A stretch of DNA of 64,000 nt from Microplitis mediator. Taxonomy: Eukaryota > Arthropoda > Insecta > Hymenoptera > Braconidae. The notes below the pieces were generated by a model, which was not told the origin of the DNA, made no database searches, and was given only the letters and a program-made list of their open reading frames with translations. Positions within the stretch are counted from its first letter, which is position 1; each line of letters opens with the position of its first letter. This document shows positions 46,914-59,220 of the stretch, in pieces. A program made the translations under genes and the position numbers. The DNA is taken from NCBI RefSeq assembly GCF_029852145.1, contig NC_079972.1, positions 6,707,795 through 6,771,794 of the forward strand. The letters are read 5' to 3'.

Positions 46914-49350
46914 ATGAATAATAATAATCAAGTTTATGATTTTGTTGCAGAATTACGAAGATTAAAACGGAAACTAGATAACCAAGATGATGATATTAAT
47001 TTTCTGCGAAGAAAGAAATGTAAGTTCAATAAAATGACATGCTGGTTATGTTTTATGTCATTTCAGCTTAGCAAATTAAAATACTATAATGAAATGTTGT
47101 GCAAGCCACTAAATATTTTCATTTACAAATTAATTGGCGTCAAGTACACTTAATTAATTTCAACCTAAAAATTTGGGTTTACTTGGAATAAAATTCCTAT
47201 AGTATTTATTTGGTATTGCAGATAAATCTAAAACTCGATCTCGATCAAAATCAAGATCAAGATCCAAAAGAAACAGATCAAACTCAACTGTCCGTTCCCA
47301 CCACTGCTCCCATCATCGTTCACACCATCATTCTAATCGTAATCGAGATGATTCTTCACATCGAAATCAACGCCGTTCCTGGTCTTCATCAAAAAATAGG
47401 CCTCAAAGGATTCCTATTATTGATATTCATTCGACTTTGTCGTCTCAACTATCAAAAAATTCCAGTTCAATTCCTTCTGTAGGCAATCCATTAAATATTC
47501 TTTCGAATAATAATTCTTCAGTTACTTCAACGATTACTCCACAACCAACTGATCCTCAGTCTACCTCATCTAGTGGTCCAGTAGCTGGTGATGCTGTAAT
47601 TCCACCAAATGTCTCGGCTGATGTTCTGTCATCTTCTATTCCTCAGCCAACCAATCAGCTTGCCGATAATTCAACAACAAAAAAATCTGTTGGGAATCCA
47701 CGAGAATCAAGTGAGTCAATTCTTGTTCCAGAAATTTTGGAGGCTATAGGAAAACGTCTTGATTCAGATAACCAACGTGCTCCTGCCATTCATAATGACA
47801 TTATTGTTCGTTGGGAAGATATCAAGAAAGGATTACCAGAAGATGAGAGGAAAAACCTCTTTAAAGAACATCTTACTCCGGAAAATTGTGTTATATTTGA
47901 GCCTGCAAAATTAAATGCTGAGATTAAAGCTTCAGTTTTAGAACCAATTATTTCAAGAGATAACAAAATAGTTGATAAACAACGCAAAGTTTCCGTCTGT
48001 TTATCCACATTAGGTTCTATGCTGTCTAGTCTTCTCAAAGGTGCTACTTTAGATTCACTCACTTTAATCTCTAACTTGAGTCATATGGGACGTATTCTTG
48101 TAGACCTTGATTGTTTACCATTTGGTTTAAATACCGCACCATACGTTTTTACCAAATTAATGAAACCTGTTATTTCTCTTTTAAGAGAAAGAGGTTACCT
48201 TTCTGTCGTTTACATTGATGATTTTTTATTAATTGGTTATAGTTTGCAAGAATGTTTACTTAATGTTCAACAAACGATTTTATTATTAGAAAGTCTTGGA
48301 TTTATTATTAATAAACAAAAAAGTAAGCTTAAACTGTTACAAAAACAAAAATTTTTAGGCCTTATATTAAATTCCGCTGATATAAAAATTGAATTATCAG
48401 AATCAAAAGTTATTAATACAATTAACCTTCTTAATAAATTCAAAGTTAATTCCTGTCATAAAATTAAAGATTTTGCATCTTTTATTGACGTTTTGGGATC
48501 TTTATGTCCTGCGGCTAAATACGGTTGGGTTTATATGAAAAGCTTAGAGCGAGAAAAATTTGTTGCTTTAGAAAAAAGTAATGATAATTATAGGACATCA
48601 ATCGTATTATCTTCCTTAATAATTGATGATCTTGATTGGTGGAAGCAAAACATTAACAAGATTTTTATGCCAATTAAAAGTCTCAGATTTGTATTAGAGA
48701 TCTTTTCAGACGCATTACTGACCGGTTGGGGCGCATGCTGTGGTACGAATAAAGCTCATGGTTTTTGGGATAAAAATGAACGTCATAATCCAATCAACCT
48801 ACTAGAATTACAGGCTGCATTTTTTGGGTTAAAATGTTTTGCCAGTAATTTAAACAATTGTGATATACTTTTGCGTATTGATAATACTACAGCTATAGCT
48901 TATATCAATCGGATGGGTGGGATTCAATTCAAAAATCTTAGCTATGTTTCAAAATTGATTTGGCAGTGGTGTGAGAAAAGAAACATTTTCATTTATGCTT
49001 CTTACATCAGTTCAAAAGAAAATGAAATCGCTGATTATGAATCGCGTCGGTTAGAACCAGAAACCGAGTACAGTTTATTTTATTGTGCTTTTAATCGGTT
49101 ATGTAATAATTATGGTTACTCGGAAGTTGATTTGTTTGCTAGTCGCATTAATGCTAAATGTGATAATTATGTTTCGTGGAAAAAAGCCCCAGGTCCTTTT
49201 GCAATTGATGCTTTTACCTTAGACTGGAGCAAATTTTTTTTTTATGCTTTTCCTCCTTTTTCATTAATTCTAAAAGTACTAAAGAAAATTGAAAATGATA
49301 ACGCAAGAGGTTTATTAATAGTTTATCATAGTAAGAGGTTTATTAATAGT
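46914..49350 (+). mobile_element. DIRS-order retroelement, truncated
   Basis: Protein-coding part of a tyrosine-recombinase retroelement: a spliced Gag-like start, a partial reverse transcriptase and an RNase H. The recombinase and right terminal repeats are missing. The left terminal repeats are not identified. The right end abuts an inverted Ty3/gypsy fragment at about 49330-49350. Confidence 0.75.
49305..49350 (+). repeat. 18-bp direct repeat at the DIRS/gypsy junction
   Basis: AAGAGGTTTATTAATAGT occurs at 49305-49322 and again at 49333-49350. It marks the joint between two truncated retroelements. Confidence 0.85.
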
Positions 49351-51890
49351 AATCTGTTTATCAATGTAGAATTGTTTAAATCGTTTACTGCTGAAGGCGG
49401 TACACCTCTGTCCGTAATAATTCTTTTTGGAAACCCGAATAAACACTGACTTCATCTAAAAATTTTAGTACGGGAATAGTTTTAGTATTCTTGACAGCCT
49501 TGGCAAATACGTATTTAGAAAATGCTTCGACTATTACTATTAAATGTATGTTACCATGTTGTGCGCTGGCGGTAAAGGGGCCTTAATGGTCAATGTGTAC
49601 GGTGTGCATTAGTTCTGGAAATTTTTCTATTGGGTGCAAATGACCTGGTTTCTTACCTGAAGGCTCTTTACTATACAGACAATCGAGGCAAGAGGCAATG
49701 TATTGTCGTACATACCTTTTCATTGAAGGAAACCAATAGTCCGCTTTTATTTTATTTAGCGTTTTCTCAAGTCCGACGTGGCCTATGTCATCGTGACATA
49801 ATTTTACGATATTACGCTTCACAGATCGTGGCACAGCCCACTCAAGACCCTCGTCGATCTTTCTGAAAACGCGATTATTTTGTAGATCGTATTCAAAGTG
49901 ACTTCGCGCTTCTTCCGCATCATCGGCCTTCCGACTCAGCACTTCCCGCACATGTACAAGTCTACTATCTTGTAATTGAGCGTATGCAAGCCAATAATTA
50001 ATCTCTATACGCAGAAGCCCAACATCTTATATCGCGGCCGCGCTGTCTGCCGATTCGTATGGACTTCTACTTAACGCGTCTACATGCGGCATTTTCATTC
50101 CAGCGCGATACTCAATACAGCAGTCATATTCCTGCAATTGCATCCACCATCGCGCGACTCGAGGTAATAAATCTCGTTTCACAAAAGTCGCGCGTAATGC
50201 ACTGCAGTCACTGACTATTTTAAATCGCACGCCAAATAAGTACACCCGAAACCTTTGTAAGCTGCTTACCACCGCAAGGGTCTCGAGCTCGTTAGAATGA
50301 TATCTCTGTTCCTCTTTAGTGGTTTCTCTGCTGAAATAAGCAATAGGTTTCAAGGACGCATCTACCTGATATTGAAATAAAATTCCACCTACACCGAGTT
50401 TACTTGCGTCCGTATGTAGCTCGGTCTCAGCCCCGGACTTGTATATGTAATGCTAAGACGGGTCGAGACACTAATTTATTTTTCAATAGCTCGAACGCAT
50501 GTTGTTGCTCGCTATCCCAACGCCAGACTTCGGTTTTCTTTGTTAATTTCATTAAGGGGCTAGCAATTACAGCAAAATTTTTTATGAACTTTCTAAAGTA
50601 ACTCGTCAACCCGACAATCCTTCGGACCTCATGAACATCTGTCGGGACTTGCATGTTGGCGACAGCCTCGATTTTATGACTACCAGGACGAATGCCTTGG
50701 CTATTCACTCTATAACCCAGGTAGTCAATTCTTCGCTGCAGGAATGCACACGTACTTAACTTAAGTGTCAATGTATTTACCCGAAGCTGTTGCAATACAA
50801 GTTCCAACGCATTAAGTCCCGACTCAATGTCCTTCGAAGGTATGAGGATGTCATCCATGTATGCCAGCACACAAATTATTCCTCGCAAAGGATTCATGAC
50901 CTTATTGATCATACGCTGAAAAACCGAAGGGGCATTCGTTAGACCGAAGGGCATACGCAAAAACTCATACTGACCGTCCAGCGTTACAAAGGATGTTTTC
51001 TCAAAAAAATCTTTCACTACGGCAATTTGGTAATACCTGGAGAATAAGTCGAGAATAGTAAAATATATATTGCCTTGTAAATTATTTAATTGATCTTCAA
51101 TAATAGGTAGAGGATGTCGATCTTTTTTTGTCTTTGCATTAAGTGCTCGGTAGTCAACGCACATTCACGTCTCGCCGATTTGCTTTTGTACAAGTAATAT
51201 TGAACTTGCGAAAGGCGAATTGGAATAGCGAATTATATTATTTTCTTTTAATTCGTCTATGATTTCGCGCAGCTTTTCACGCTCTGCATACGATAGACGA
51301 TAGGGTCTATAAGAGACTACCGAATCATTGACTAACTCGATATTAATCTCAGCCGCTTCTGTTTAACCAAGTTCTGCCACATTAAATGTGAAGCAGTCAC
51401 GATAATCATTAATGAGCTATAATAGTCGCTCCTTCTCCCGTTTAAACATTTTCTCATCCATTGAAACATCATTCATAAGTGTCTCGGATTTTTCCTCGGC
51501 CCGAACAGAGAATATGTTTTTTATTTTCGTTTCATTAACTGTCTTCTCTCGAGCTCTTTCCGCACGTGCTATTATTTTAAATTTTTCGATAGTTAATTGC
51601 TTATCCGATAAATTAATTATCGGCAACAATCCCGAGTTTGTGTTGAGCACGCATCGTGGTATGTAGTGCTCTTTTCCGATTTCCCCGCGTACGCTAAGCT
51701 CTACATATAAGTCACTAAAATAATCGTTACTCACCCGTACCTGGACATCTGCAGCATACCCCGACGGTATAACTACTGTCTCCGCAGCCGTTAATGGAGT
51801 CTTCCTTGGAGGGAGTCGATCCAACTCCGGCAGAGTTGCAAAGGTGTTGTCAAACACCCGCAACTTGTCTCCCCGCTGCACCATAGTCAC
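49351..51890 (-). pseudogene. Decayed Pol of the gypsy element (RT, RNase H, integrase)
   Basis: Reverse transcriptase at 51164-50427 keeps FTILDLFSRYY (motif A), LRMPFGLTNAPSVFQ and the YMDD box (AYMDDILI). RNase H at 50353-50027 includes HSNELETLAVV and HVDALSRSP; it is out of frame with the RT by one shift near 50430. Integrase at 49951-49400 has the H2C2 zinc finger (HDDIGHVGLEKT, CLDC) and the first core aspartate (VHIDH), followed by a stop at 49583. A further frameshift after TDRG lies near 49410. The catalytic glutamate region is lost by truncation. Further stops occur near 51417, 51363 and 51165. Confidence 0.8.
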
Positions 51891-51896
51891 ACTTGG

Positions 51897-53363
51897 TCAG
51901 CAAAAAAATGGTTTTCCCACGATAAGGGGCACTGTTTGTAGTTCTTCTGGAACCACATGTACCTCTACTTCGGCTTCAGCTAGATCAATTTTTATTGTTA
52001 CTCTAGTGACACCGTGAGGTTTCACTACTCCTCCTCCATATCCGCGCAGAGTCGTGTCCGTCGGCTGGAGTTTCAGCAGCAATCTATCAGCATCAGATTT
52101 CCTCAGCGTGATACAATCGCTTCCAGAGTCAATAAATGCTCTCAAGGCAACTTTTCCTATAGTAGCTTCTAGAAATCTTTGATCTTCGACTACTGGCGCA
52201 CTCCCAAAACTCAGGACTCTTTTCTCATTATTTCCTGAGTCCGACTTCGGGCAACGACTGGCAATGTGTCCGTACTCCTGGCATCTAAAGCATTGAATGT
52301 CCTTTGTTCGATTTGAATTCGACGTACCTGTTCGAGTGGGCTCACTAGGAGTCCTTGCTGACCCTCGAGCTCTACCTCGACCAACTTCCCGATTTCTCGG
52401 CTCTTCTCCACGACCTGGAGCTTGACAGTGTGCGTGCGCAGCAAGAGTGCTTAGAAATGGCCGGCGAGGCTTTTCGATCCACTTCCTAAGAGGAGGTCTC
52501 TCCGTCGGTCGTTCTCCGTAATCTTCGACTCTGCTCAGGTAAATGTGAAGATCTTCCGGTGTTTGAAATTCAAATCGGCTGATTGCCATTCTCAGAGCGT
52601 TGTCCTCAATTCCCTGAGCGATGCAGTCCGCTGCTCTATGGCCGGTTATCTCGCACGCATCGACCAACGCGGCTTTGGCGACGAAGAACTCTATCATAGA
52701 CTCATCGCGCCTCTTCTTACGCTGCATCATTGCTATCAGGCGGTCTGAATACCTGGTATGATGCGTGAATGCGTCTCGAAGGTTTATCTTCCACTGGTTC
52801 CACGTGAACGCAATTGTTGGTAATCCGCGGTACCATTTACCCGCTATACCCCTTAGATTATCTAAGGCGTAACACGATGTCGTCGTATCTGAAAACCCAT
52901 AGATTTCCTGGAGTTCTTCAACCTTGTGAATCCACGATCCGATGGACTAAATCTTTACTTTGGGGTTGAAGAGAGAAATCAGTTTCTTTCCCTCTAAGAC
53001 TCAAGGGTGACTTGGAGCATTAGGAGATCCTTCTACGGGGAATCGTCTAGGTGACTAATTCTGAGACTGTGTCGACGCCAGCATAGTTACCGCTGTGGTG
53101 AGTTGTTTTAGCAACTCCTGCCACTCTGGGTTGTACGAAGATGAACGGCGTCTACCGCTGTAAATCGATCGTCGCGTTGAGCTCTGAGATCTCGATCGTC
53201 TCGTATACATTGTATCCCGAGACAACGATCGATCTCCTCTTGGGTGCACTGATCCTGCTCGTAACGGTTGTGCGCCACTCCCCGTAGCTTGTGGGAGCTT
53301 GGGACGACATGCCGATCGACTTAGACGAGCTCTCGATTCACGGTCAATAGCTTCTTGGTTCAT
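51897..53363 (-). pseudogene. Decayed Gag and protease of the gypsy element
   Basis: ATG at 53363 opens an Arg/Ser-rich N terminus (SLSRDTMYTRRSRSQSS). Stops interrupt at 53055 and near 52951. The capsid-like region continues as AGKWYRGLPTIAF and then the frame ending at 51897. That frame has a CCHC zinc knuckle (CFRCQEYGHIASRC) and a retroviral-type aspartic protease motif (FIDSGSDCITLR). A TGA at 51897 separates it from the downstream protease-RT linker frame (51890-51417). Confidence 0.8.
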
Positions 53364-53443
53364 TGTTAATTATGCGTTCACTCACTCGATAATTAACTAT
53401 TATTTAACACTTCACTTCCACTTCACTAGCACGCGAATACTTT

Positions 53444-53458
53444 ATCCCACTTCTGAAC
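53444..53458 (-). promoter_or_regulatory. Primer binding site, tRNA-Leu type
   Basis: Directly after the LTR, minus strand GTTCAGAAGTGGGAT matches the 3' end of insect leucine tRNA (family knowledge) less the first few bases. Confidence 0.5.
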
Positions 53459-53741
53459 TGTAAGAAATAACTAACGCAAGGTTTAAACCAAAAGAGTGTT
53501 TATTATACAAGCTTAAACCCGACAATGTCCAACGAAAGTAAGTAGGTATATCTATATCTACTCGACGATGTGACCGCTCAACCGTCCAGTACAATTGTAA
53601 TCCCTCTGTCTCTGCCTTTGAGGCCCTCGGGTCTCTTGACCTGTGGGGGTAACTGAGGCATCATGTGATCGGGGTGGGTTTGACGTCAGAACCAGGCTGT
53701 CCAGCAGCCTACGTGTCCAGGGCAATATGGTCGCTTCTTAC

Positions 53742-53742
<1 letters not shown>
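53459..53742 (-). repeat. 5' LTR of the gypsy element
   Basis: Starts TGTAAGAAGCGACC and ends TTATTTCTTACA: a 284-bp LTR with TGTAAGAA/TTCTTACA inverted ends. An AATAAA lies at about 53496 on the minus strand. Flanked outside by (TA)n. No partner LTR is in the window. Confidence 0.75.
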
Positions 53743-53806
<64 letters not shown>

Positions 53807-54076
53807 GTGGTTGAGGTGATAATATAAATTATTAAAACCAACTAATTATTTTAATCAAATGTTTCATTTAAATAAATGGAAGTAACACAGTAGTTGTAAG
53901 TATATAGTAAAAAGCAAGAAGCCTGGATGCATGTGTACAATCCCACGGTCTATTACTAATTGTCCCCACCAATGTGGTAGAGATGGATACATGAATAAAT
54001 CGATGTTCGACGGAAACTGTCGAATTTTCTCGATCGCGTCACCTAGTAGCAACGCTACATATATATATATATATAT
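53743..54076. other. (TA)n tracts and a short unclassified spacer
   Basis: (TA)n at 53743-53804 and 54058-54076. The 250 bp between them has no recognised feature. Confidence 0.5.
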
Positions 54077-55132
54077 TGTAACGGGTTTTTCACCACCGGG
54101 GATCTACTGGAGTGAATTCCGAATACACTTACGATTTTTGGCAACCTTGTTCAAAATTATTAGTTGGGCGCCAGGTGATTTTATAATCACCAAAAAAAAA
54201 CAATTATCAAAATATAACTCGGCTCAGGGTGGCGGATCGGGGAAAGGTCAGGCACTTAAGATTACGATAAATAATTGATCAGAATTAAACAAATAATCAG
54301 TCGTATTTTAATTAAACAAAATTGTTGATCGGTATCACAAATCAAAAGTAATCGGTTACAAACAAAATAAATGCCGTTGTCGGCTTGGCTCGATATAAAC
54401 AAAATTATCAAAAAAAAATCGTAGTTGATCGGAAAACACAATTAGTTCATTGCTCGGAGAAAACACAGTCGGTTGTCGAAATAAAATAAACTTATTTTAA
54501 TTTTCACACAAAATACTTGACGAATGACGTCAGAGTATTGTACACGTAAGACTCGACTGCGGTGCGAATGAGACACGGATAATCCGGAATTCTCAGAATT
54601 GCTCGATGAAATAAAATAAAAAATAAAATAATATTTTATTTCGGTAACGCGTTCAATTTCACTATCACACCGTTATTACGCGAAATTAATTATTTCATTA
54701 ATTAATCATTATTGCACTTCACTCGTTTATTAACAAAACAATTCAGTCGTACACTTTGTTCCGATTCGCGCCGATGCTTCGGCTTGTTCACTTGTTCACA
54801 GGAAGCGGTTATTGTCGGTCGAAGTTATTTTTCGCGATTAATTATTCGGATCAAACTCGAATTGATCTTAAATGTCGTTAATCAAATCGTTCAAACATCG
54901 GAATCGAAGATTGTTCATTTGGTCGGGTCGAATTGTTCAAATAAAAAAAACGTGGCCGTTCCGTTCGGCGTCTATCCCGGATCTCTCGTTTCAATCAAGA
55001 CGTTGGGTCGATTGCTCGGTCGAAGTCGAAATTTTTGCTCATAGGTGTCACTAGAATTGGCTCATCGGATAACTATTTATTTTATTTAAATAATTTCAAA
55101 CCTCGGGTCGATGTCGAATTTTTTCTCATGTT

Positions 55133-55135
<3 letters not shown>
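54077..55135. mobile_element. LTR-like element, TGTAAC/GTTACA ends
   Basis: 1059 bp from TGTAACGGGTTTTTCACC to CTCATGTTACA, flanked by ATAT on both sides. On the minus strand a lysine-tRNA-like primer motif (TGGCGCCCAAC) is at about 54163-54173. Being only about 90 bp from one end it suggests a deleted LTR element rather than a simple solo LTR. No protein is recognised. Confidence 0.5.
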
Positions 55136-55182
<47 letters not shown>

Positions 55183-55193
55183 TCATTGTTACA

Positions 55194-55247
<54 letters not shown>
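55136..55247. repeat. (TA)n tracts with a 15-bp interruption
   Basis: Two (TA)n runs around AAGTTCATTGTTACA, which repeats the end of the preceding LTR-like element. Confidence 0.9.
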
Positions 55248-55250
<3 letters not shown>

Positions 55251-57284
55251 GACATTTGAGATTGTCCGGTCCTCGGCGGATCCCACGCGTTAGATTAACT
55301 TTAGTCATTAATTCATTTTTTTTTTGTTTTGTTTCTGTAAATGATACAATTAATAATTAGGACCTGCGAGGCACACGGGAGTGATGGGAAGTCTCAGGTA
55401 AAGTAACGCGGCTATTAACAGGCTTCCAGCAACGATCCCCGAAGACTCTGGTAGGTGGAGATTAATTATTGTTAAGTTAAGTTAGCCATTAAGAATTAGT
55501 CATTAAGTAGCCAGACAAACTTCCATATCGCTCACCGGAAGTGGACCACGATCATCGAGGGAGACAAGCCGCAATCAATCCCAGAAGACCCGCGGATAAG
55601 GCAAGGGGAAACTCGCAGCAAAACCAACGACCGTCCGCCTGTAAGCCACGAGCAGTTCGAGTCTCTAACGCGAGAGCACGCGCGCCATCAATCCGAGCCA
55701 TGGACTCGAAGGTTCACTATGGAACAATTTATGGTACCGCTGGCGCCATCTCTGAGGCAGCAGCTGAACTGGGCAATAGAGTGGGGAGTCGCGTGTGAGA
55801 TCCATGTGATCGGAGGTGTTGCAGCCATCTTTGCTGGATGCCTGTTGCGTATAACACGTGTTATTGATATTTTTTTCTACTGTGGATTATACCAGCTATT
55901 AAAGTACGGTTATTTCTTTATTAATTATTTGCAAATAAACTAATTTGAGTGCCGCGCAGGCGATATATTGTTGTATAACATCAGCAATAAATATTCAAGT
56001 GCCGCGAAGGCAAGTTGTCTGATAAAACAAAATAAAATAAATCAAAGGTGAGACAGAATCGTCATCGAACCGCGTGTGTCTCGTAGCTGACCTTGGGGTT
56101 GCTCAATTGCCGCAGACGGGGAAGGAGTTATAAGGCCCTGCCGAGGAACACCGAAAGCTGGACAACAATCAACATCCCCTCGTCGACCGTCAAAAAGGGT
56201 GAGTGGAAGTTTGTACTGCGCTTATCGGTCATTTCAATACCCCGTATTTGTGGTGGTTGATTTTCTTTTTTTATTATCGATTATTATAATTATTATTTTT
56301 AATTTTTTTTGTTGACTGTGCATTTTGGTGAGTTGTGAAGCCAGAGTCCTCGAGTGTCGCGTGGTCGTCACGCGGGAATATTCGTCGCGCATAAATTTTA
56401 GTTGTTTACCGCGAGTATTATATTATTTATTCCTGTTAGAATAAATCCGTCGGGAGTTTAATATTTTTTTTGTTAAATAAAATAAGTCGCGATTCTTAGT
56501 TTATGTTATTATTTTTTTTGTGCTCGAGTCTGGGACCACTTACGTTTATTAGATGTAAGATAAATATAGTTAATGCTTATTAGATAAATATAGTTAGTGC
56601 TTATTAGCTCTTGAATTTTTTTGAAATTTACGCAAAAATAATAAAATATTTGAGCCTCGTTGGGATAATTTACGGTCACAATAGTTATGTAAGAAGTTTT
56701 GAAGTGTTATTATTTTTGTAATTGCTATGAGTCAAAATAATGGGTTGCATATTTTTTTTTGAGGTTTGTTGTTGTTGATTGTATGCTAAAATAATTTCGC
56801 GACTCGACAAATTAATTCAAGAAGAAGGAAAAAAAAAAAAAACATTAAGTTTGATCGAATTTCCGAGCCGGAATTGAACTTGAATGCGTGTTGTATGACC
56901 AGTGTGCCGCGTGGTATGATTTTGTATGTAACTTTTAAGGTGAATACGCGAAACGATGTAACAATTATACGGTTGAGGACTGCGTATTTTGTTTATTAAA
57001 GTGCTTAACAGTTTTTTTTTTTTCCTACCATAACATTGTTTTTTTTTATTATTATTAAATAATTGCCCTGACAGTAATAGCCGGTAAGATACCCAAACCC
57101 AACTCCTCCCGCCGTCCAGTAAGCTCGTTTTCCCTGAACCCTCCACACTAGTAAATTTCCGCGTCGTGAGTTTGGTAATTCTCTCCAAAAATTACCTGGC
57201 GTCCAACGGGAACTGCAGGTAAGCCATAATTTAATTGCACAGAGAATTCTCGCTGGTTAGATTCCCAGCCGGGAATATCTTGTG

Positions 57285-57287
<3 letters not shown>
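55248..57287 (+). mobile_element. LTR-like element, TGTGACA at both ends
   Basis: From TGTGACATTTGAG to ATCTTGTGACA, with ATAT outside both ends. The left 1 kb has AATAAA signals (55934, 55986) and GTGCCGCG repeats (55951, 56000), as in an LTR. The rest may be leader. A T-arm-like motif (GAGCCGGAATTGAACTTG, minus strand of a tRNA-like unit) is at about 56860-56930. Overlapping frames at 55541-55943 are unrecognised. LTR boundaries are not proven. Confidence 0.4.

Positions 57288-57343
<56 letters not shown>
57288..57343. repeat. (TA)n tract
   Basis: About 28 TA units separating two LTR elements. Confidence 0.95.
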
Positions 57344-57346
<3 letters not shown>

Positions 57347-57601
57347 AACGAATGTGAAACTGATCTTTTAAATATTTGAATAGCTAGAAAACAAATGCCT
57401 TCTTCTCTTGTTTTATAGATACGCTACAAAAGTCAGTCAGTCTTATATTGACAACTAAACAGCAAAAATTGTATCTCAATAAACTATATTGCTCTCTCTT
57501 GCTTTCTTTACTGCTGTCAATTGTGGTGTTGTTATTTATAATTTAAGTGTGTTATCATTATAGTGTATAAGTGATATTAATTTAAGATACCAATCACTAC
57601 A
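57344..57601 (+). repeat. 5' LTR
   Basis: TGTAACGAATGTG to AATCACTACA. Contains CAATAAACTATATTG (possible polyadenylation signal AATAAA at about 57477). Confidence 0.92.
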
Positions 57602-57604
57602 ATT

Positions 57605-57620
57605 TGGTGTCAGAAGTGCG
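57605..57620 (+). promoter_or_regulatory. Primer binding site, tRNA-Leu type
   Basis: TGGTGTCAGAAGTGCG lies 3 bp after the LTR. It matches the CCA end plus acceptor stem of insect leucine tRNA except one base, judged from family knowledge. Confidence 0.7.
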
Positions 57621-58003
57621 CGTAACCTTCGTGTGTATTTACAAATATAAAATAAAAATAGCTGTCAAAATATTGCGACGCGACGGGAAAGACAAAGATT
57701 TGAAACGATCGTGTTTTCGATATTAAAAAAAAAAAAAAAAAAAAAAAACGTAAATTCAGTGATCAATTAAACGAGTTTAGTGAAAAAATATTTTTTTAAA
57801 TTTGTGATAAAGTGCGTGTGTGAATTTAAATAAATTTAGTGATAAATCAAATAAGTTTTGTGAATATTAAAGGGCGTGTAGTAATATAAGTAAATTCGGT
57901 GATGAATTAAATAAGTTTTGCCAATATTTTTTTTACAATATTAAAGTGCGTGTAAGTGAGTGAAGTGACATATTAAAAAAAAAAAAATAATAAATAAATA
58001 ATT

Positions 58004-58296
58004 ATGCCACGACGGACAAAGCAAACAATTGCCGATGATGTTTCGGACATCATCGAAGACGCTCGGGACAATAGGCTGAGAAACGAGCTTGATAACAAAC
58101 TAGAGGAGTTCCGCGAGCACATTACATGCTATTTGGAGAAGAAGAGTGAGGAAGATGAGAAAAAGAGAGAAGAGGATGAAAAGAGGTTCGACAGCCTGGA
58201 ATCCAAATTCTCCAGGATGGAAGGATTTCTCAGCAGGATTGCAGATAAATTAGAAGACACATCAATAAGGAACGAATCCGGTGATGTACCCCTTAC

Positions 58297-58334
<38 letters not shown>

Positions 58335-59212
58335 GTAGTCGCGACACAACATTTGATGCGGTTCCTCCTTGGAACATTAATGTTGACGCGGAAATAAATA
58401 AAAACTTAGAAAATAAATCGGGCGAAAAATTTGATAAAAACAAACCGAAAATAATCGCGACATCAAACCCATCATTTGTTTTTAAACCGATTGACTCAAT
58501 TAAACCAAACACATTTGATGCTTCTGTGTCTGCTGATAGATATTTAAAACATTTTGAAATCGTTTCAAATCATAACGGATGGACAGAACAAATTAAAGCG
58601 TCATACTTAGGAGCTTCATTGAGAGGAAAAGCTCAAACAATTTTAGACAAATTATCGTCAGATGAATTAAAAAATTACGACAAAATTAAAGAAATTTTAA
58701 TATCGCGATTCGGAGAAAGAAAATTTTCTTATGTTTATTTAAATGAATTACAAAATAAAAAACAAAAATTTAACGAGTCTCTTGACAGCTTTGCTGAAAC
58801 AATAGACAAACTCTCTCGTCTCGCATATCCCGATCTAACGGATGATACGATTGAACGTCAATCTTCTCAACAATTTATTAGTGGGTTACTAGACAAAAAA
58901 TTACGATATTCTTTAAGATCCAAAAAAATTTTTACGTTAAATAAAGCCTTAGAAAGAGCTTTAGAATTAGAATCAATTTCAAAATTAGTTGACAGTGAGG
59001 AAAGAAATAAAATTCACCCAAATAATAATTTGAAACAATTAGATAATTATAAAACTAATTTAAAAAGAAAGCTAGAATTTGATAATAGTGATCGTAAATG
59101 TTGGAATTGTAATAAACAAGGTCATTTCATGAGGGATTGTAGAAATCCACAAATAAATAATCAACACAATTCGCAACAAAATAAGAAACCTCGATATAAC
59201 CAAAATAATTAA
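58004..59212 (+). CDS. gag: Gag polyprotein, Ty3/gypsy type
   Basis: 402 codons without a break, ATG at 58004 after a long AT-rich leader. Residues 30-85 are charged and coiled-coil-like (KKSEEDEKKREEDEKR). A run of 12 asparagines at 99-110 comes from (AAT)n at 58299-58333. The capsid region (about 165-330) has YLKHFEIVSNHNGW and the FASLxxLxR-like LDSFAETIDKLSRLAYP. One zinc knuckle near the C terminus (CWNCNKQGHFMRDC) fits CX2CX4HX4C for RNA binding. The Q/N-rich tail ends at the stop. Gag packages the element RNA into particles in the cytoplasm. No protease follows in frame. Confidence 0.9.
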
Positions 59213-59220
59213 AAATTTAT

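Larger units (their letters stand above)
46914..49449 (+). pseudogene. Gag-RT-RNase H of the DIRS-type element, two exons
   Basis: Exon 1 (46914-47019) starts at ATG and encodes a charged, coiled-coil-like MNNNNQVYDFVAELRRLKRK. The donor is GTAAGTTC; the acceptor TTGGTATTGCAG ends at 47221. Exon 2 starts at 47222 in matching phase with an SR-rich tract (KSKTRSRSKSRSRSK), then a Gag-like region. The joint frame is 778 codons. Reverse transcriptase is visible from CLPFGLNTAPYVFTKL through the YIDD box (48211-48222) and LGLILNS. RNase H residues are in FSDA (48706), LLELQA, RIDNTTA and IADYESR. The first half of the RT, including the motif A aspartate, is gone: the Gag-like text jumps to CLPFG near 48105 without a frameshift. 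The last 35 or so codons read antisense through the neighbouring gypsy integrase. So the protein cannot be a functional RT. Confidence 0.75.
49351..53742 (-). mobile_element. Ty3/gypsy retrotransposon, 5' LTR kept, 3' end lost
   Basis: Order on the minus strand: LTR (53459-53742), tRNA-Leu-type primer site, Gag with zinc knuckle, protease, RT, RNase H, integrase. The element stops inside the integrase core, where it meets the DIRS element. Several stops and frameshifts show it is dead. GC content is higher than its neighbours, suggesting a younger or different source. Confidence 0.85.

Noticed and set aside
47210..47482. 90-codon frame overlapping the start of DIRS exon 2
   Set aside because: It is the wrong frame of the SR-rich exon. 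The in-frame translation joins smoothly to the downstream RT.
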